A stretch of DNA of 13,175 nucleotides from Actinomycetota bacterium (GTDB lineage Bacteria > Actinomycetota > Acidimicrobiia > Spongiisociales > UBA5794): the NCBI GenBank assembly GCA_003648875.1, contig QMQC01000017.1:1-13175 (forward strand). Direction: 5' to 3'. Under the pieces are notes generated by a model. The model made no database searches and had not been told where the DNA came from. It saw nothing but the letters and a program-made list of their open reading frames with translations. Of the stretch, positions 1 to 6,884 are shown one piece after another; positions within the stretch are counted from its first letter, which is position 1, and each line of letters opens with the position of its first letter. A program made the position numbers and the translations under genes.

Positions 1-2
1 AA

Positions 3-206
3 GTCGAATCTGGGATTGGCATCCACCGGTACCAGGTAAGGGAGACGATGATTGTTCGACCCACAGAGGTCTGGGTGACCCAGCCGAGGGACGGCGCGTG
101 GATCACGCTCACCACCTGCAACCCGAAGTTCAGCTCGCGCGAGCGCCTCGTTGTGGTCGCCGAACTTGTAGGGGGCCCGAACTTCGAGGCGATCTCCGGA
201 TTATGA
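3..206 (+). CDS. Class E sortase, C-terminal part (5' end outside window)
   Basis: The open frame from the left edge to TGA at 204-206 encodes 67 residues matching the end of a sortase. The sequence TLTTCNPKFSSRERLVV holds the catalytic Cys (residue 39 of the fragment, codon 117-119) and the conserved Arg nine residues later. The TTCNPKFS form is typical of actinobacterial class E housekeeping sortases, membrane-anchored cysteine transpeptidases that attach secreted proteins to peptidoglycan. The catalytic His and the N-terminal membrane anchor would lie upstream, outside the window. The stop overlaps the next start in an ATGA junction at 203-206, so the gene is probably cotranscribed with the small membrane protein and trpG. 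A sortase next to trpG and the pknB cluster is also known in other actinobacteria. Substrates cannot be read from this window. Confidence 0.88.
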   Translation, partial: VESGIGIHRYQVRETMIVRPTEVWVTQPRDGAWITLTTCNPKFSSRERLVVVAELVGGPNFEAISGL

Positions 207-355
207 TCAAGCGTCTGTTCTTCGCGCTTCCAGGTCCCAGGCCGGTGCAGATCGTGCTGGCCGCCGCCATCCTCACCGTTGCCCTGGTGGCACTGATGTT
301 CGTGTACGACTGGATGGGAAACAACCTCCTCGACTCTGGCGGAACCATCTCGTGA
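203..355 (+). CDS. 50-residue single-pass membrane protein
   Basis: ATG at 203 overlaps the sortase stop (ATGA) and TGA at 353-355 overlaps the GTG of trpG (GTGA), so this frame sits exactly between its neighbours. A longer frame from 98 exists, but it would lie inside the sortase coding region. The protein has a basic start (MIKRLFF), one hydrophobic segment at about residues 14-34 (VQIVLAAAILTVALVALMFV) and a short tail of about 16 residues ending GGTIS. I recognise no family. It is not clearly the small division protein CrgA, which has two membrane segments. The tight coupling with sortase and trpG supports a real gene. A role near the cell-wall machinery is inference from position only. 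Confidence 0.75.
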   Translation: MIKRLFFALPGPRPVQIVLAAAILTVALVALMFVYDWMGNNLLDSGGTIS

Positions 356-912
356 GGGTGTTGATCCTCGACAACTATGACTCCTTCACCTACAACCTTG
401 CCCAGTACATCGGTGAACTTGGGGCGGAACCCGTTGTGTACCGCAACGATGTGCTCACGGTCGGAGAAGCCAGAGACCTCGCACCTGACCGGCTCGTGAT
501 CTCGCCGGGTCCCGGTCGGCCTGAAGAGGCCGGCCGTTCGATTGAGTTCGTAGAGGAACTCGGCCCTGACATCCCCACCCTCGGCGTCTGTTTGGGTCTG
601 CAGGCTGCGGTCGTTGCGTTCGGAGGTTCCGTGGGTCTCGCCCCTGAGGCTCGTCACGGCAAGACATCACCGATTACCCACGATGGAAAGGGTGTTTTTG
701 AGGGTTTGCCGAATCCGTTCGATGCGACGAGGTATCACTCCCTCGCCGCCGTTGAAATCCCGGACACACTTGTTGTGACCGCCCACTCAGACGACGGGGT
801 CCTGCAGGGAGTACGGCATGTCGAATACCCGATCTCAGCCATTCAGTTCCACCCTGAGAGCATCCTGACGATCGAAGGCAAGGCACTGCTCGCAAACTTT
901 CTGAAGACGTAA
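352..912 (+). CDS. trpG: Glutamine amidotransferase subunit of anthranilate / aminodeoxychorismate synthase
   Basis: A 186-residue class I glutamine amidotransferase of usual TrpG/PabA length. It releases ammonia from glutamine for a chorismate-using partner, giving anthranilate (tryptophan) or 4-amino-4-deoxychorismate (folate). The N-terminus LILDNYDSFTYN and the ISPGPG loop (50-55) are typical of the family. The catalytic triad is Cys80 (GVCLG), His167 and Glu169 (FHPES), and RYHSL is at 127-131. The nucleophile elbow reads CLGLQ where TrpG/PabA usually has CLGHQ. The start is GTG at 352, overlapping the upstream stop; GTG at 358 is also possible. No trpE or pabB is nearby, so the protein may serve both pathways, as proposed for other actinobacteria with a single copy next to pknB. 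The stop lies 6 nt from the convergent mutY stop. Confidence 0.93.
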   Translation: MRVLILDNYDSFTYNLAQYIGELGAEPVVYRNDVLTVGEARDLAPDRLVISPGPGRPEEAGRSIEFVEELGPDIPTLGVCLGLQAAVVAFGGSVGLAPEARHGKTSPITHDGKGVFEGLPNPFDATRYHSLAAVEIPDTLVVTAHSDDGVLQGVRHVEYPISAIQFHPESILTIEGKALLANFLKT

Positions 913-918
913 TGCGTG

Positions 919-1734
919 TCAGCAATCCTGTATTGCGACGTTGATCAGACCCTCGGCCTCCAGAGCACTGAGAGCCAGATCGATCTCCGCCTCTGAGCGG
1001 TCGAGGTCGTGCCCGGCTTCATGAAGATCCATTCCAGCAAGGTGAGCGCGCAGAAGAGCGCCTCGGAGTTGGCGGTGCGAACCCTCGAATCTTGACTGAC
1101 GTGGAGGCGGTTCGTAGACCGCGGGCTGTGTGCACCATTCGCTGACCGGGCACCTGCTGCATTCTGGTGTCTTCGGGGTGCACAGCGTCGCTCCGAGATC
1201 CATGAGTGCCTGGTTCCAGGTACCGGCCGGATGACCGACGACATCGTGGGCGTATGCATCGAGCGCCGACCCATCGAGAGGCTCTCCTGCCCAGCGGCTA
1301 AGGACCCTCTTCAGGTTCGTGTCCACGGCCGGCGTGTCCTCACCGAACGAGATCGAGCCAATTGCTGCCGCCGTGTACGGCCCGACCCCTGGAAGATCCA
1401 TGAGACCTCTGATCGAATCCGGCCAATCGTTCGCAGCGATGAGCTGAGATGCTTCGCGGAGGCGTAGCGCCCTGCGGTTGTACCCGAGACCTGACCACGT
1501 CCTGAGAAGTTCGTCTGTAGGAGCCTCCGCCAGGTCGGTGACTTTCGGCCAGTTCGCCATGAAGGCATCGAATTTCGGGATGACCCGACTGACCTGGGTC
1601 TGTTGGAGCATTACCTCAGAGACGAGGACAGGGTATGGATCCACTGTCTGACGCCACGGCAGATCGCGAGCGCTGGCGTTGAACCATTTCAGGAGACGGT
1701 CGTTCCGCTCGACGCGGACGGCCGTTGGGTTCAA
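919..1734 (-). CDS. mutY: A/G-specific adenine DNA glycosylase, short actinobacterial form
   Basis: A 271-residue base-excision repair enzyme that removes adenine mispaired with 8-oxoguanine. Visible in order are the catalytic Glu40 in SEVMLQQTQV, the helix-hairpin-helix loop LPGVGPYTAAAI (114-125), the catalytic Asp138 in AVDTNLKRV, and the iron-sulfur ligands Cys185, Cys192, Cys195 and Cys201 with C-x6-C-x2-C-x5-C spacing. After residue 213 there is no NUDIX-like 8-oxoG recognition domain; instead about 58 residues (FEGSHRQLRGALLRA onward) resemble the winged-helix-like tail of other actinobacterial MutY proteins. The start is TTG at 1734, overlapping the pknB stop (TTGA). No other ATG or GTG occurs in frame before residue 42, so TTG is the best choice. 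It is the last gene of the minus-strand block. Confidence 0.93.
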   Translation of the reverse strand: MNPTAVRVERNDRLLKWFNASARDLPWRQTVDPYPVLVSEVMLQQTQVSRVIPKFDAFMANWPKVTDLAEAPTDELLRTWSGLGYNRRALRLREASQLIAANDWPDSIRGLMDLPGVGPYTAAAIGSISFGEDTPAVDTNLKRVLSRWAGEPLDGSALDAYAHDVVGHPAGTWNQALMDLGATLCTPKTPECSRCPVSEWCTQPAVYEPPPRQSRFEGSHRQLRGALLRAHLAGMDLHEAGHDLDRSEAEIDLALSALEAEGLINVAIQDC

Positions 1735-4025
1735 GGTGCGATCGGTGGGACGTAGATGAACACATCTATGTTGGTGCCCACTGCGACAGATGTTCCTACG
1801 GCGGGATCCTGAGAGGCGATGGTGCCATGAAGCCCGATATTCCCCGTCTCGATTGTGCCGACCTGGTTCACAGTACCGAGGTTGACACTTGTTGCCAATG
1901 CCTGAGCGGCACCGACGGTCATATTTCCAAAGTCAGGCACATCGGGCTGGTACAAATAGACGGTTGCATTGACGAAGGAGCCCTCGTCCACTGCGACCCC
2001 CGCAGCGGGATCCTGTGCGGCGATGGTGCCATCCTTGGCGGCATCGTTCGTCACCACCGTTCCGACCAGGTCGAGAGTCAGGGTGGCGGTGGCCATCTCG
2101 GTTTGGGCAACAGAAAGATCCTTGTTCAACACATCGGGCACGGTGACCTGTGGGACAACGCCGAGCTTCACAGTTATCTGGGAGCCGACCTCGACGGTGG
2201 TTCCGAAAACCGGGTCCTGCTCGGCGATGTTTCCTACGAGACCCGATGCGATCGGCACTTCGACCATCTCGGGACTGATGACAATCAGCAACCCAAGCGC
2301 GTTGAGCTCCTGCTCGGCCTGACCTTGGGTCTTCCCCACGAGGTCTGGCACATCGACGGGCTCGGGGCCGCTTGACACCATCACGATGATGGTTGCGTCG
2401 CGCGGCACCGTCTGACCGCTGGCTGGGTTGGTCTCAATGACAAACCCCTGGAGGACCTCGGAGCTGAATTGTTCCTGTGTTTCGATGTTCTCGAATCCGG
2501 CGCGGGCGAGTTCGAGGATCGCGGTTTCGGAAGACTTGCCGGCAACGTTCGGCACCTCGATCGAGGAAGGGCCGCTCGACACGATAAGGGAGACCTCTGT
2601 GCCCGGAGCAGCCGTCGAGCCGCCGTCGGGTCTCTGGGCCATCACGAGATTCTCATCGACATCGTCGGCGAGCACGTACTCGATGGCTCCCACTGCGAAT
2701 CCCTGTGCCTTGATGAGAGCGCGAGCGACGTCAACATTCTCCATGATCACGTTCGGCACACCGAATTTCTCCGGACCCGCTGAAACAACAACGTCGACGA
2801 AGCTCTTCGGTTCGACGTTTGATCCAGATGGGGGATCGGTGCGGATGACGAGCCCTGTGGCTGTCTCGTCGCTTGTTTCAGTTACTTCTCTGACCTTCAG
2901 ATCCATGTCCTGGAGTGTCTCAAATGCCTCTTTCGCGGGTACATCAGCGAGATCGGGGACTTCGATGGTGTCTACTGTCGCCCCCCCGCCTGACAGGAGC
3001 CTGAGAACGAGCCAGAGGCCGAGAAGAAGGATCACGATGAGCGCGCCGACCGCCGCCCAGTAGCCCGCCTGGCCTCGCTCCTCGGCCGGCGCTTCGAACG
3101 TTGCCGTCGAACCGGAGCCCGAGCCAGCAGGTGGTCGTGCCGCCGCTGGTGGAATCATCGATGTTGGTGCGGCTGCCAGGAGGGCTGCTGCCGCGATGGG
3201 CTCGTTTCCTCCAAGATATCGCAGCAGGTCAGCACGGAAGTCTTCTGCCGTCTGGTATCTGTCCTCAGGCTTCTTCCTGATGGCGTGCTCGGCGATCGCA
3301 GCGATCTCGCGTGGAACATCCGGGTTCACCGAGTCGGGGGAGGGAGCGAGTTCAGACACATGCTGGTAGGCAACGGCAACAGGGCTCTCTCCGGTGAACG
3401 GCGGTTTTCCGGTCAGCAGCTCATACAGAACGATGCCGAGGCTATACATGTCAGATCGTTCGTCTGCAGGAAGCCCCTGCGCTTGTTCGGGCGAGAAGTA
3501 GGTTGCCGTGCCGATCACAGCACCTGTGCGCGTGAGTTCCTCAGAGTCATCGAGTGCTCTGGCGATCCCAAAGTCGGTGACCTTGACCGAGCCATCCTCT
3601 GTGATCATGATGTTTCCGGGCTTGACATCGCGGTGGAAGACGCCGTGTTGATGAGCAATCGACAGGGCTGCAGCCGATTCTGCAGCGATTTCGGCTGATC
3701 GCCTGGCAAGCAACGGTCCTTCGGATTTAATGATCTCTCGGAGCGTACGTCCACGGATGAGCTCCATGACCATGAAGTAGGTGCCCTCGTCCTGACCCCA
3801 GTCGTAGATCGCGACGATGTTGGGGTGAGAGAGGTTCGCTGCAGCTTGTGCCTCCCTGCGGAAGCGGGCGACGAACGCGTCGTCTGAGGCGAAGTTGGCA
3901 TGCAGCAGCTTCACTGCAACCGAACGGTTCAGTAGTGTGTCCTCGGCTTCAAAAACGTCAGCCATCCCCCCTCGGGCAAGATGACGAACGATCCGATACC
4001 TACCGGAGAGCATGCGATCTTCCAC
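1731..4025 (-). CDS. pknB: Transmembrane Ser/Thr protein kinase with six PASTA domains
   Basis: A 764-residue receptor kinase of cell-wall growth control. The kinase domain is about residues 8-275: glycine loop LARGGMADV, ATP-binding Lys39, HRDVKPGN with catalytic Asp133, DFG at 151-153, and SPEQ at 178-181. Thr165 and Thr167 (LTRTGAVIGTA) align with the activation-loop phosphosites of mycobacterial PknB. A linker rich in Ala and Pro precedes one membrane helix at about 323-344. Outside are six PASTA repeats starting near residues 354, 420, 488, 557, 627 and 694, which are expected to bind muropeptides or lipid II. The mycobacterial protein has four. The start is GTG at 4025; ATG at 4013 is an alternative. 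A 100-nt gap separates it from pbpA, and its stop overlaps the mutY start. Confidence 0.97.
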   Translation of the reverse strand: MEDRMLSGRYRIVRHLARGGMADVFEAEDTLLNRSVAVKLLHANFASDDAFVARFRREAQAAANLSHPNIVAIYDWGQDEGTYFMVMELIRGRTLREIIKSEGPLLARRSAEIAAESAAALSIAHQHGVFHRDVKPGNIMITEDGSVKVTDFGIARALDDSEELTRTGAVIGTATYFSPEQAQGLPADERSDMYSLGIVLYELLTGKPPFTGESPVAVAYQHVSELAPSPDSVNPDVPREIAAIAEHAIRKKPEDRYQTAEDFRADLLRYLGGNEPIAAAALLAAAPTSMIPPAAARPPAGSGSGSTATFEAPAEERGQAGYWAAVGALIVILLLGLWLVLRLLSGGGATVDTIEVPDLADVPAKEAFETLQDMDLKVREVTETSDETATGLVIRTDPPSGSNVEPKSFVDVVVSAGPEKFGVPNVIMENVDVARALIKAQGFAVGAIEYVLADDVDENLVMAQRPDGGSTAAPGTEVSLIVSSGPSSIEVPNVAGKSSETAILELARAGFENIETQEQFSSEVLQGFVIETNPASGQTVPRDATIIVMVSSGPEPVDVPDLVGKTQGQAEQELNALGLLIVISPEMVEVPIASGLVGNIAEQDPVFGTTVEVGSQITVKLGVVPQVTVPDVLNKDLSVAQTEMATATLTLDLVGTVVTNDAAKDGTIAAQDPAAGVAVDEGSFVNATVYLYQPDVPDFGNMTVGAAQALATSVNLGTVNQVGTIETGNIGLHGTIASQDPAVGTSVAVGTNIDVFIYVPPIAP
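1801..2032. repeat. DNA-level repeat inside the last two PASTA domains
   Basis: Positions 1801-1828 and 2005-2032 match at 26 of 28 bases, sharing the core GGCGATGGTGCCAT. Both code for the same part of PASTA repeats 6 and 5 (GTIASQDPA and GTIAAQDPA). Identity at the base level, beyond what the protein needs, suggests a recent duplication or gene conversion of this PASTA unit. Confidence 0.75.
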
Positions 4026-4032
4026 GGACGTG

Positions 4033-4038
4033 AGGGTA
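4033..4038 (-). promoter_or_regulatory. Candidate -10 box for pknB (leaderless)
   Basis: On the minus strand TACCCT fits the actinobacterial TAnnnT -10 pattern. It lies exactly 7 nt before the GTG start of pknB, placing transcription initiation at or next to the start codon. No convincing -35 box is seen and no Shine-Dalgarno sequence precedes the GTG. The same hexamer precedes the SRP RNA gene. Confidence 0.4.
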
Positions 4039-4050
4039 GCTACGCAGTTC

Positions 4051-4066
4051 GATAACGGGCGTTATC
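4051..4066. promoter_or_regulatory. Perfect inverted repeat between pbpA and pknB
   Basis: GATAAC-GGGC-GTTATC is a perfect hairpin with a 6-bp stem (7 if the loop closes to GG). It lies in the only gap of the minus-strand block. No T-run follows on the minus strand, so it is not a typical intrinsic terminator. It could be an operator, an attenuator or an RNA-processing site. Confidence 0.5.
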
Positions 4067-4095
4067 AGAAATCGGCACACTCGCTGTGCTCACTT

Positions 4096-4117
4096 CCAGA
4101 ATCCAGAACCCAGAATC
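4096..4117. repeat. Heptamer repeats CCAGAAT x3 upstream of pknB
   Basis: Three 7-nt units in a row read CCAGAAT, CCAGAAC, CCAGAAT. They lie 71-92 nt upstream of the pknB start. Related heptamers occur upstream of fhaA (8704-8717 and 8735-8748). The flanks also agree: CACTTCCAGAATCC here from 4091 and CACTCCCAGAATCC from 8730. Confidence 0.6.
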
Positions 4118-4125
4118 GTGACGGC

Positions 4126-5592
4126 TCAGACCCCAAAGAACGCGGCCAGCACCTGTTGGGCGATCGGAGCGGCGACGCTTCCACCTGTTGCCGACTCACC
4201 GAAATCGCCTCCAGATTCGACGACGACTGCGATTGCGATCTGAGGGATGTCAGAACCGGCACCGACCGGACCGAACCCGATGAACCAGGCGTGGGGAGCC
4301 TCACCGGTCACCTCTGTCGTTCCGGTCTTTCCCGCGATTCGAATGCCTGGCACTGCAGCCTTTCGCCCGGTTCCCGAGATCACAACCTGCTCCATCATGT
4401 CCGAGAGAGCGGCCGCGGACGCTGGACTCATGGCACGACGCCAGATAGCTGTCTCGGTACTGGACTCGATCGTTCCTTCTGAGGTGAAGATCTCCTCGAC
4501 GAGATATGGAGCCATCACGGTTCCGTTGTTTGCCACGGCCGCGGCAGTGAGCGCCATGAGTAGCGGCGTTGCTCTGTCGTCGCGTTGCCCGATTGCGCTC
4601 TGGGCAGTCGCCGCAGGGTCGTTCTCGATCGTTGCCGGGCGTGGGAAGCGCGAAATCAAGACACTGAACTCGAACGGTATCTCCGCGTTGAAGCCGAAAG
4701 CGCTGGCCGTCAGCCCGAGTTGGTTGCCACCGAGGTCCATGCCGAGTTGGGCAAAGACCGTATTGCACGACCTGACGAACGCCAACTCGAGGGATACGGA
4801 CGTGCCGTCGTCGCACACCTTGTCGCTGTAGTTGCTGATCGTTGATTCCGTTCCCGGAAGCTCGAGGGCAATCGGATCGTCGAACTCGGACGATGGGCTG
4901 ACGAGCCCGGAGTCGAGGCCCGAGGCCGTCGTGATGACTTTGAAGACCGAACCGGGTGCGTAGGTTTGGTCGATCGCTCTGTTACGAAGGGGATCGGCCG
5001 GGTCGGTCTCGAGGATCTGGCCCGCGGATCCTGCGTCCGGGCCGATGAGGTGGTTGGGATCGAATCTTGGATACGTGACCATTGCGAGGATTGCACCGGT
5101 CGTCGGATCCACGGCAACCACACTGCCCTTCTGGGTTCCGAGAGCCTCCGCAGCGACCATCTGGAGCGCATGGATGATCGTGAGACGCACCCCCCTTGGT
5201 CTTGTGTCTCCGCCGAGGAGCCCAGTGAGAACTCCAGAGATCGTTGAGTCCCTGTCGGAGACGAGATCCGCCGATCGCGTCCTCTCGACTCCGCTGGACC
5301 CGTACAACACAGAGTTGAAGCCGACGGTATGTGCATAGAGATCGCCCTCTGGATACTGGCGCTCGTAGAGCTTCGGATCGGAGATGGAGGGCGTCGAATT
5401 CGCCAGGGCCACGCCGTCCGCGGACACAATCGGGCCTCTCTGTCTTCCGGTTCGCCACGCAACGACGCGAGGGTTCCTTGGATCGTCACGCAGGTTGGGT
5501 CCTTCGACTGCCTGGATGTAGCCGATGGAACCGACGAGGACCACGAAGGCTCCGAGAATGGCGTACGCCGCCCGTCTGAGAGGGATGTTCAC
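4126..5592 (-). CDS. pbpA: Class B penicillin-binding protein (peptidoglycan D,D-transpeptidase)
   Basis: A 488-residue transpeptidase that cross-links peptidoglycan peptides outside the membrane; beta-lactams would acylate it. A short cytoplasmic start (MNIPLRRAAY) is followed by one membrane anchor at about residues 8-28 and a short N-terminal dimerisation region with RGPIVSADGVALA (52-64). The transpeptidase domain carries the three class motifs: nucleophile Ser215 with Lys218 (PGSVFK), Ser275-Cys-Asn277 (SCN), and Lys422-Thr-Gly-Thr (KTGT). Its length matches mycobacterial PbpA (about 490). The start is GTG at 5592, overlapping the stop of the upstream SEDS gene (GTGA), so the polymerase and its partner transpeptidase are probably made together, as is usual for these pairs. 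The stop is 100 nt before pknB. Confidence 0.96.
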   Translation of the reverse strand: MNIPLRRAAYAILGAFVVLVGSIGYIQAVEGPNLRDDPRNPRVVAWRTGRQRGPIVSADGVALANSTPSISDPKLYERQYPEGDLYAHTVGFNSVLYGSSGVERTRSADLVSDRDSTISGVLTGLLGGDTRPRGVRLTIIHALQMVAAEALGTQKGSVVAVDPTTGAILAMVTYPRFDPNHLIGPDAGSAGQILETDPADPLRNRAIDQTYAPGSVFKVITTASGLDSGLVSPSSEFDDPIALELPGTESTISNYSDKVCDDGTSVSLELAFVRSCNTVFAQLGMDLGGNQLGLTASAFGFNAEIPFEFSVLISRFPRPATIENDPAATAQSAIGQRDDRATPLLMALTAAAVANNGTVMAPYLVEEIFTSEGTIESSTETAIWRRAMSPASAAALSDMMEQVVISGTGRKAAVPGIRIAGKTGTTEVTGEAPHAWFIGFGPVGAGSDIPQIAIAVVVESGGDFGESATGGSVAAPIAQQVLAAFFGV

Positions 5593-6884
5593 AATCGCTC
5601 CTCGTGGGACACGCGAAGTAGCAAGGCAATGATCACCATGTTCGCAAGCAGTGAGGATCCGCCGTATGACATGAATGGAAGCGTTAGCCCGGTGATCGGC
5701 AGCAGCCGAAGCACACCTCCGAGAATGATGATCGCTTGGAGGCCGATCACAATCGTCAGGCCACCGGCTAGGTACTTGCGGAATCGGTCCCGTGACCTGA
5801 GGGCAACCCCAAACCCCGCCGCGACGAGAAGACCGAATCCGGCGAGTACCGCCAGGGACCCCGCAAGCCCCATTTCCTCAGCAACTGCAGCGAAGATGAA
5901 GTCTGTGGTCGCCGCGGGAATCAAATCAGGTCGACCAAGTCCGATGCCTGATCCGGTCAGCGCTCCCGATCCCATGGCGAACAATCCTTGGACGGTTTGA
6001 TAGCCGGCGTCTGAATAGTGCCCGAATGGGTCTATCCAGGCCTCGATTCTTCTCTGGACATGATCGAACGCGCTGTATGCGGCGAAAGCGGCGATCACCG
6101 CAAGGACGGTGCCGACCATGACATAGAAGGACCGCCCCGTGGCGATGTACAGCATGCCGATAAAGATCCCGAAGAGGAGCAACGACGCCCCCAGGTCTCG
6201 TTGATAGATGAGAACGAGAAACGCAGCTCCAGCTGCGATAAGCACAGGTCCGAGATGGCGCGGCTCGGGAAACTTGAATGGCCCGATCTTGCGATCAACA
6301 ACAGACATCGCATCGGCTCGTTCGGCGAGGTAGGAGGCGAGGAACACCGTGATCAGTACCTTCGCCAGCTCCCCTGGCTGGAAACTCAGCACGCGGCTTG
6401 TTCCGGGTACATCGATGCGAACCCACAAACGCGATCCATTGACAGTTGATCCGTGAATCGGCCACGCATCCGGGAGAAGCGGCAGGAGCAGGAAACCGAC
6501 CCCGATCGCAAGGATGACGTATCGATATCTCCTCAGAACCGCGCAACCGGAATCGCGCAGGATCCAAAGCAGAACAGCCCCAGAGACTGCCGCTATGAGA
6601 AGGGACCAACGTTGCAGGGCTGCGAGGTCGCTGTCGATTCTGTAGATCTCGATGAATCCGACAGACGTAAGGAACGATGCGATGGGTAGAAGCAGGCTTG
6701 AAGCACCTGTTGCCCAACGAGTTATCGCGAACTGCATAGCGCCGAAGGACATCGCAAAGGCAAGGAATGTCAAGGCAACTTGTGCGTTGAGCCAATTCCC
6801 GCGTGTGAATTCAACGATGGCGACCCCGATGGCAGCGAGGAGAGCGCTGGCGATGATGAGGCCGGTCTCGGCCCTACGAGTCAT
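5589..6884 (-). CDS. rodA: SEDS-family peptidoglycan glycosyltransferase (RodA/FtsW)
   Basis: A 431-residue polytopic membrane protein with about ten to twelve hydrophobic segments. SEDS proteins polymerise lipid II into glycan strands and work with a class B PBP, here pbpA directly downstream. Family marks include GSRLWVRI (150-157), FQPGELAK (168-175), catalytic Asp230 in YQRDLGAS, ATTDFIFAAVAEEMG (325-339), and the end motif LPFMSYGGSS (402-411). By synteny it corresponds to rodA (also annotated ftsW) of the mycobacterial pknB cluster; RodA and FtsW are hard to tell apart by motif alone. The start ATG at 6884 overlaps the pstP stop (ATGA) and the stop overlaps the pbpA GTG. Confidence 0.95.
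   Translation of the reverse strand: MTRRAETGLIIASALLAAIGVAIVEFTRGNWLNAQVALTFLAFAMSFGAMQFAITRWATGASSLLLPIASFLTSVGFIEIYRIDSDLAALQRWSLLIAAVSGAVLLWILRDSGCAVLRRYRYVILAIGVGFLLLPLLPDAWPIHGSTVNGSRLWVRIDVPGTSRVLSFQPGELAKVLITVFLASYLAERADAMSVVDRKIGPFKFPEPRHLGPVLIAAGAAFLVLIYQRDLGASLLLFGIFIGMLYIATGRSFYVMVGTVLAVIAAFAAYSAFDHVQRRIEAWIDPFGHYSDAGYQTVQGLFAMGSGALTGSGIGLGRPDLIPAATTDFIFAAVAEEMGLAGSLAVLAGFGLLVAAGFGVALRSRDRFRKYLAGGLTIVIGLQAIIILGGVLRLLPITGLTLPFMSYGGSSLLANMVIIALLLRVSHEERL

Noticed and set aside
130..657. Minus-strand frame of 175 codons opposite the sortase end and trpG
   Set aside because: TrpG and the coupled small protein explain the region; the frame has no recognisable domain.
1725..2375. Long plus-strand open frame of 216 codons inside pknB
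   Set aside because: It lies opposite the PASTA region, which has clear protein family matches on the minus strand. The encoded sequence is rich in Gly, His and Asp repeats that mirror the PASTA codons.
2428..3063. Plus-strand open frame of 211 codons, Ser/Thr rich
   Set aside because: It is a shadow of the PASTA and membrane region of pknB; low complexity comes from the opposite strand codons.
4710..5489. Minus-strand frame of 259 codons inside pbpA in another frame
   Set aside because: It is very rich in Arg, Ser and Pro, as expected from an off-frame reading of GC-rich coding DNA, and pbpA has all its motifs in the main frame.
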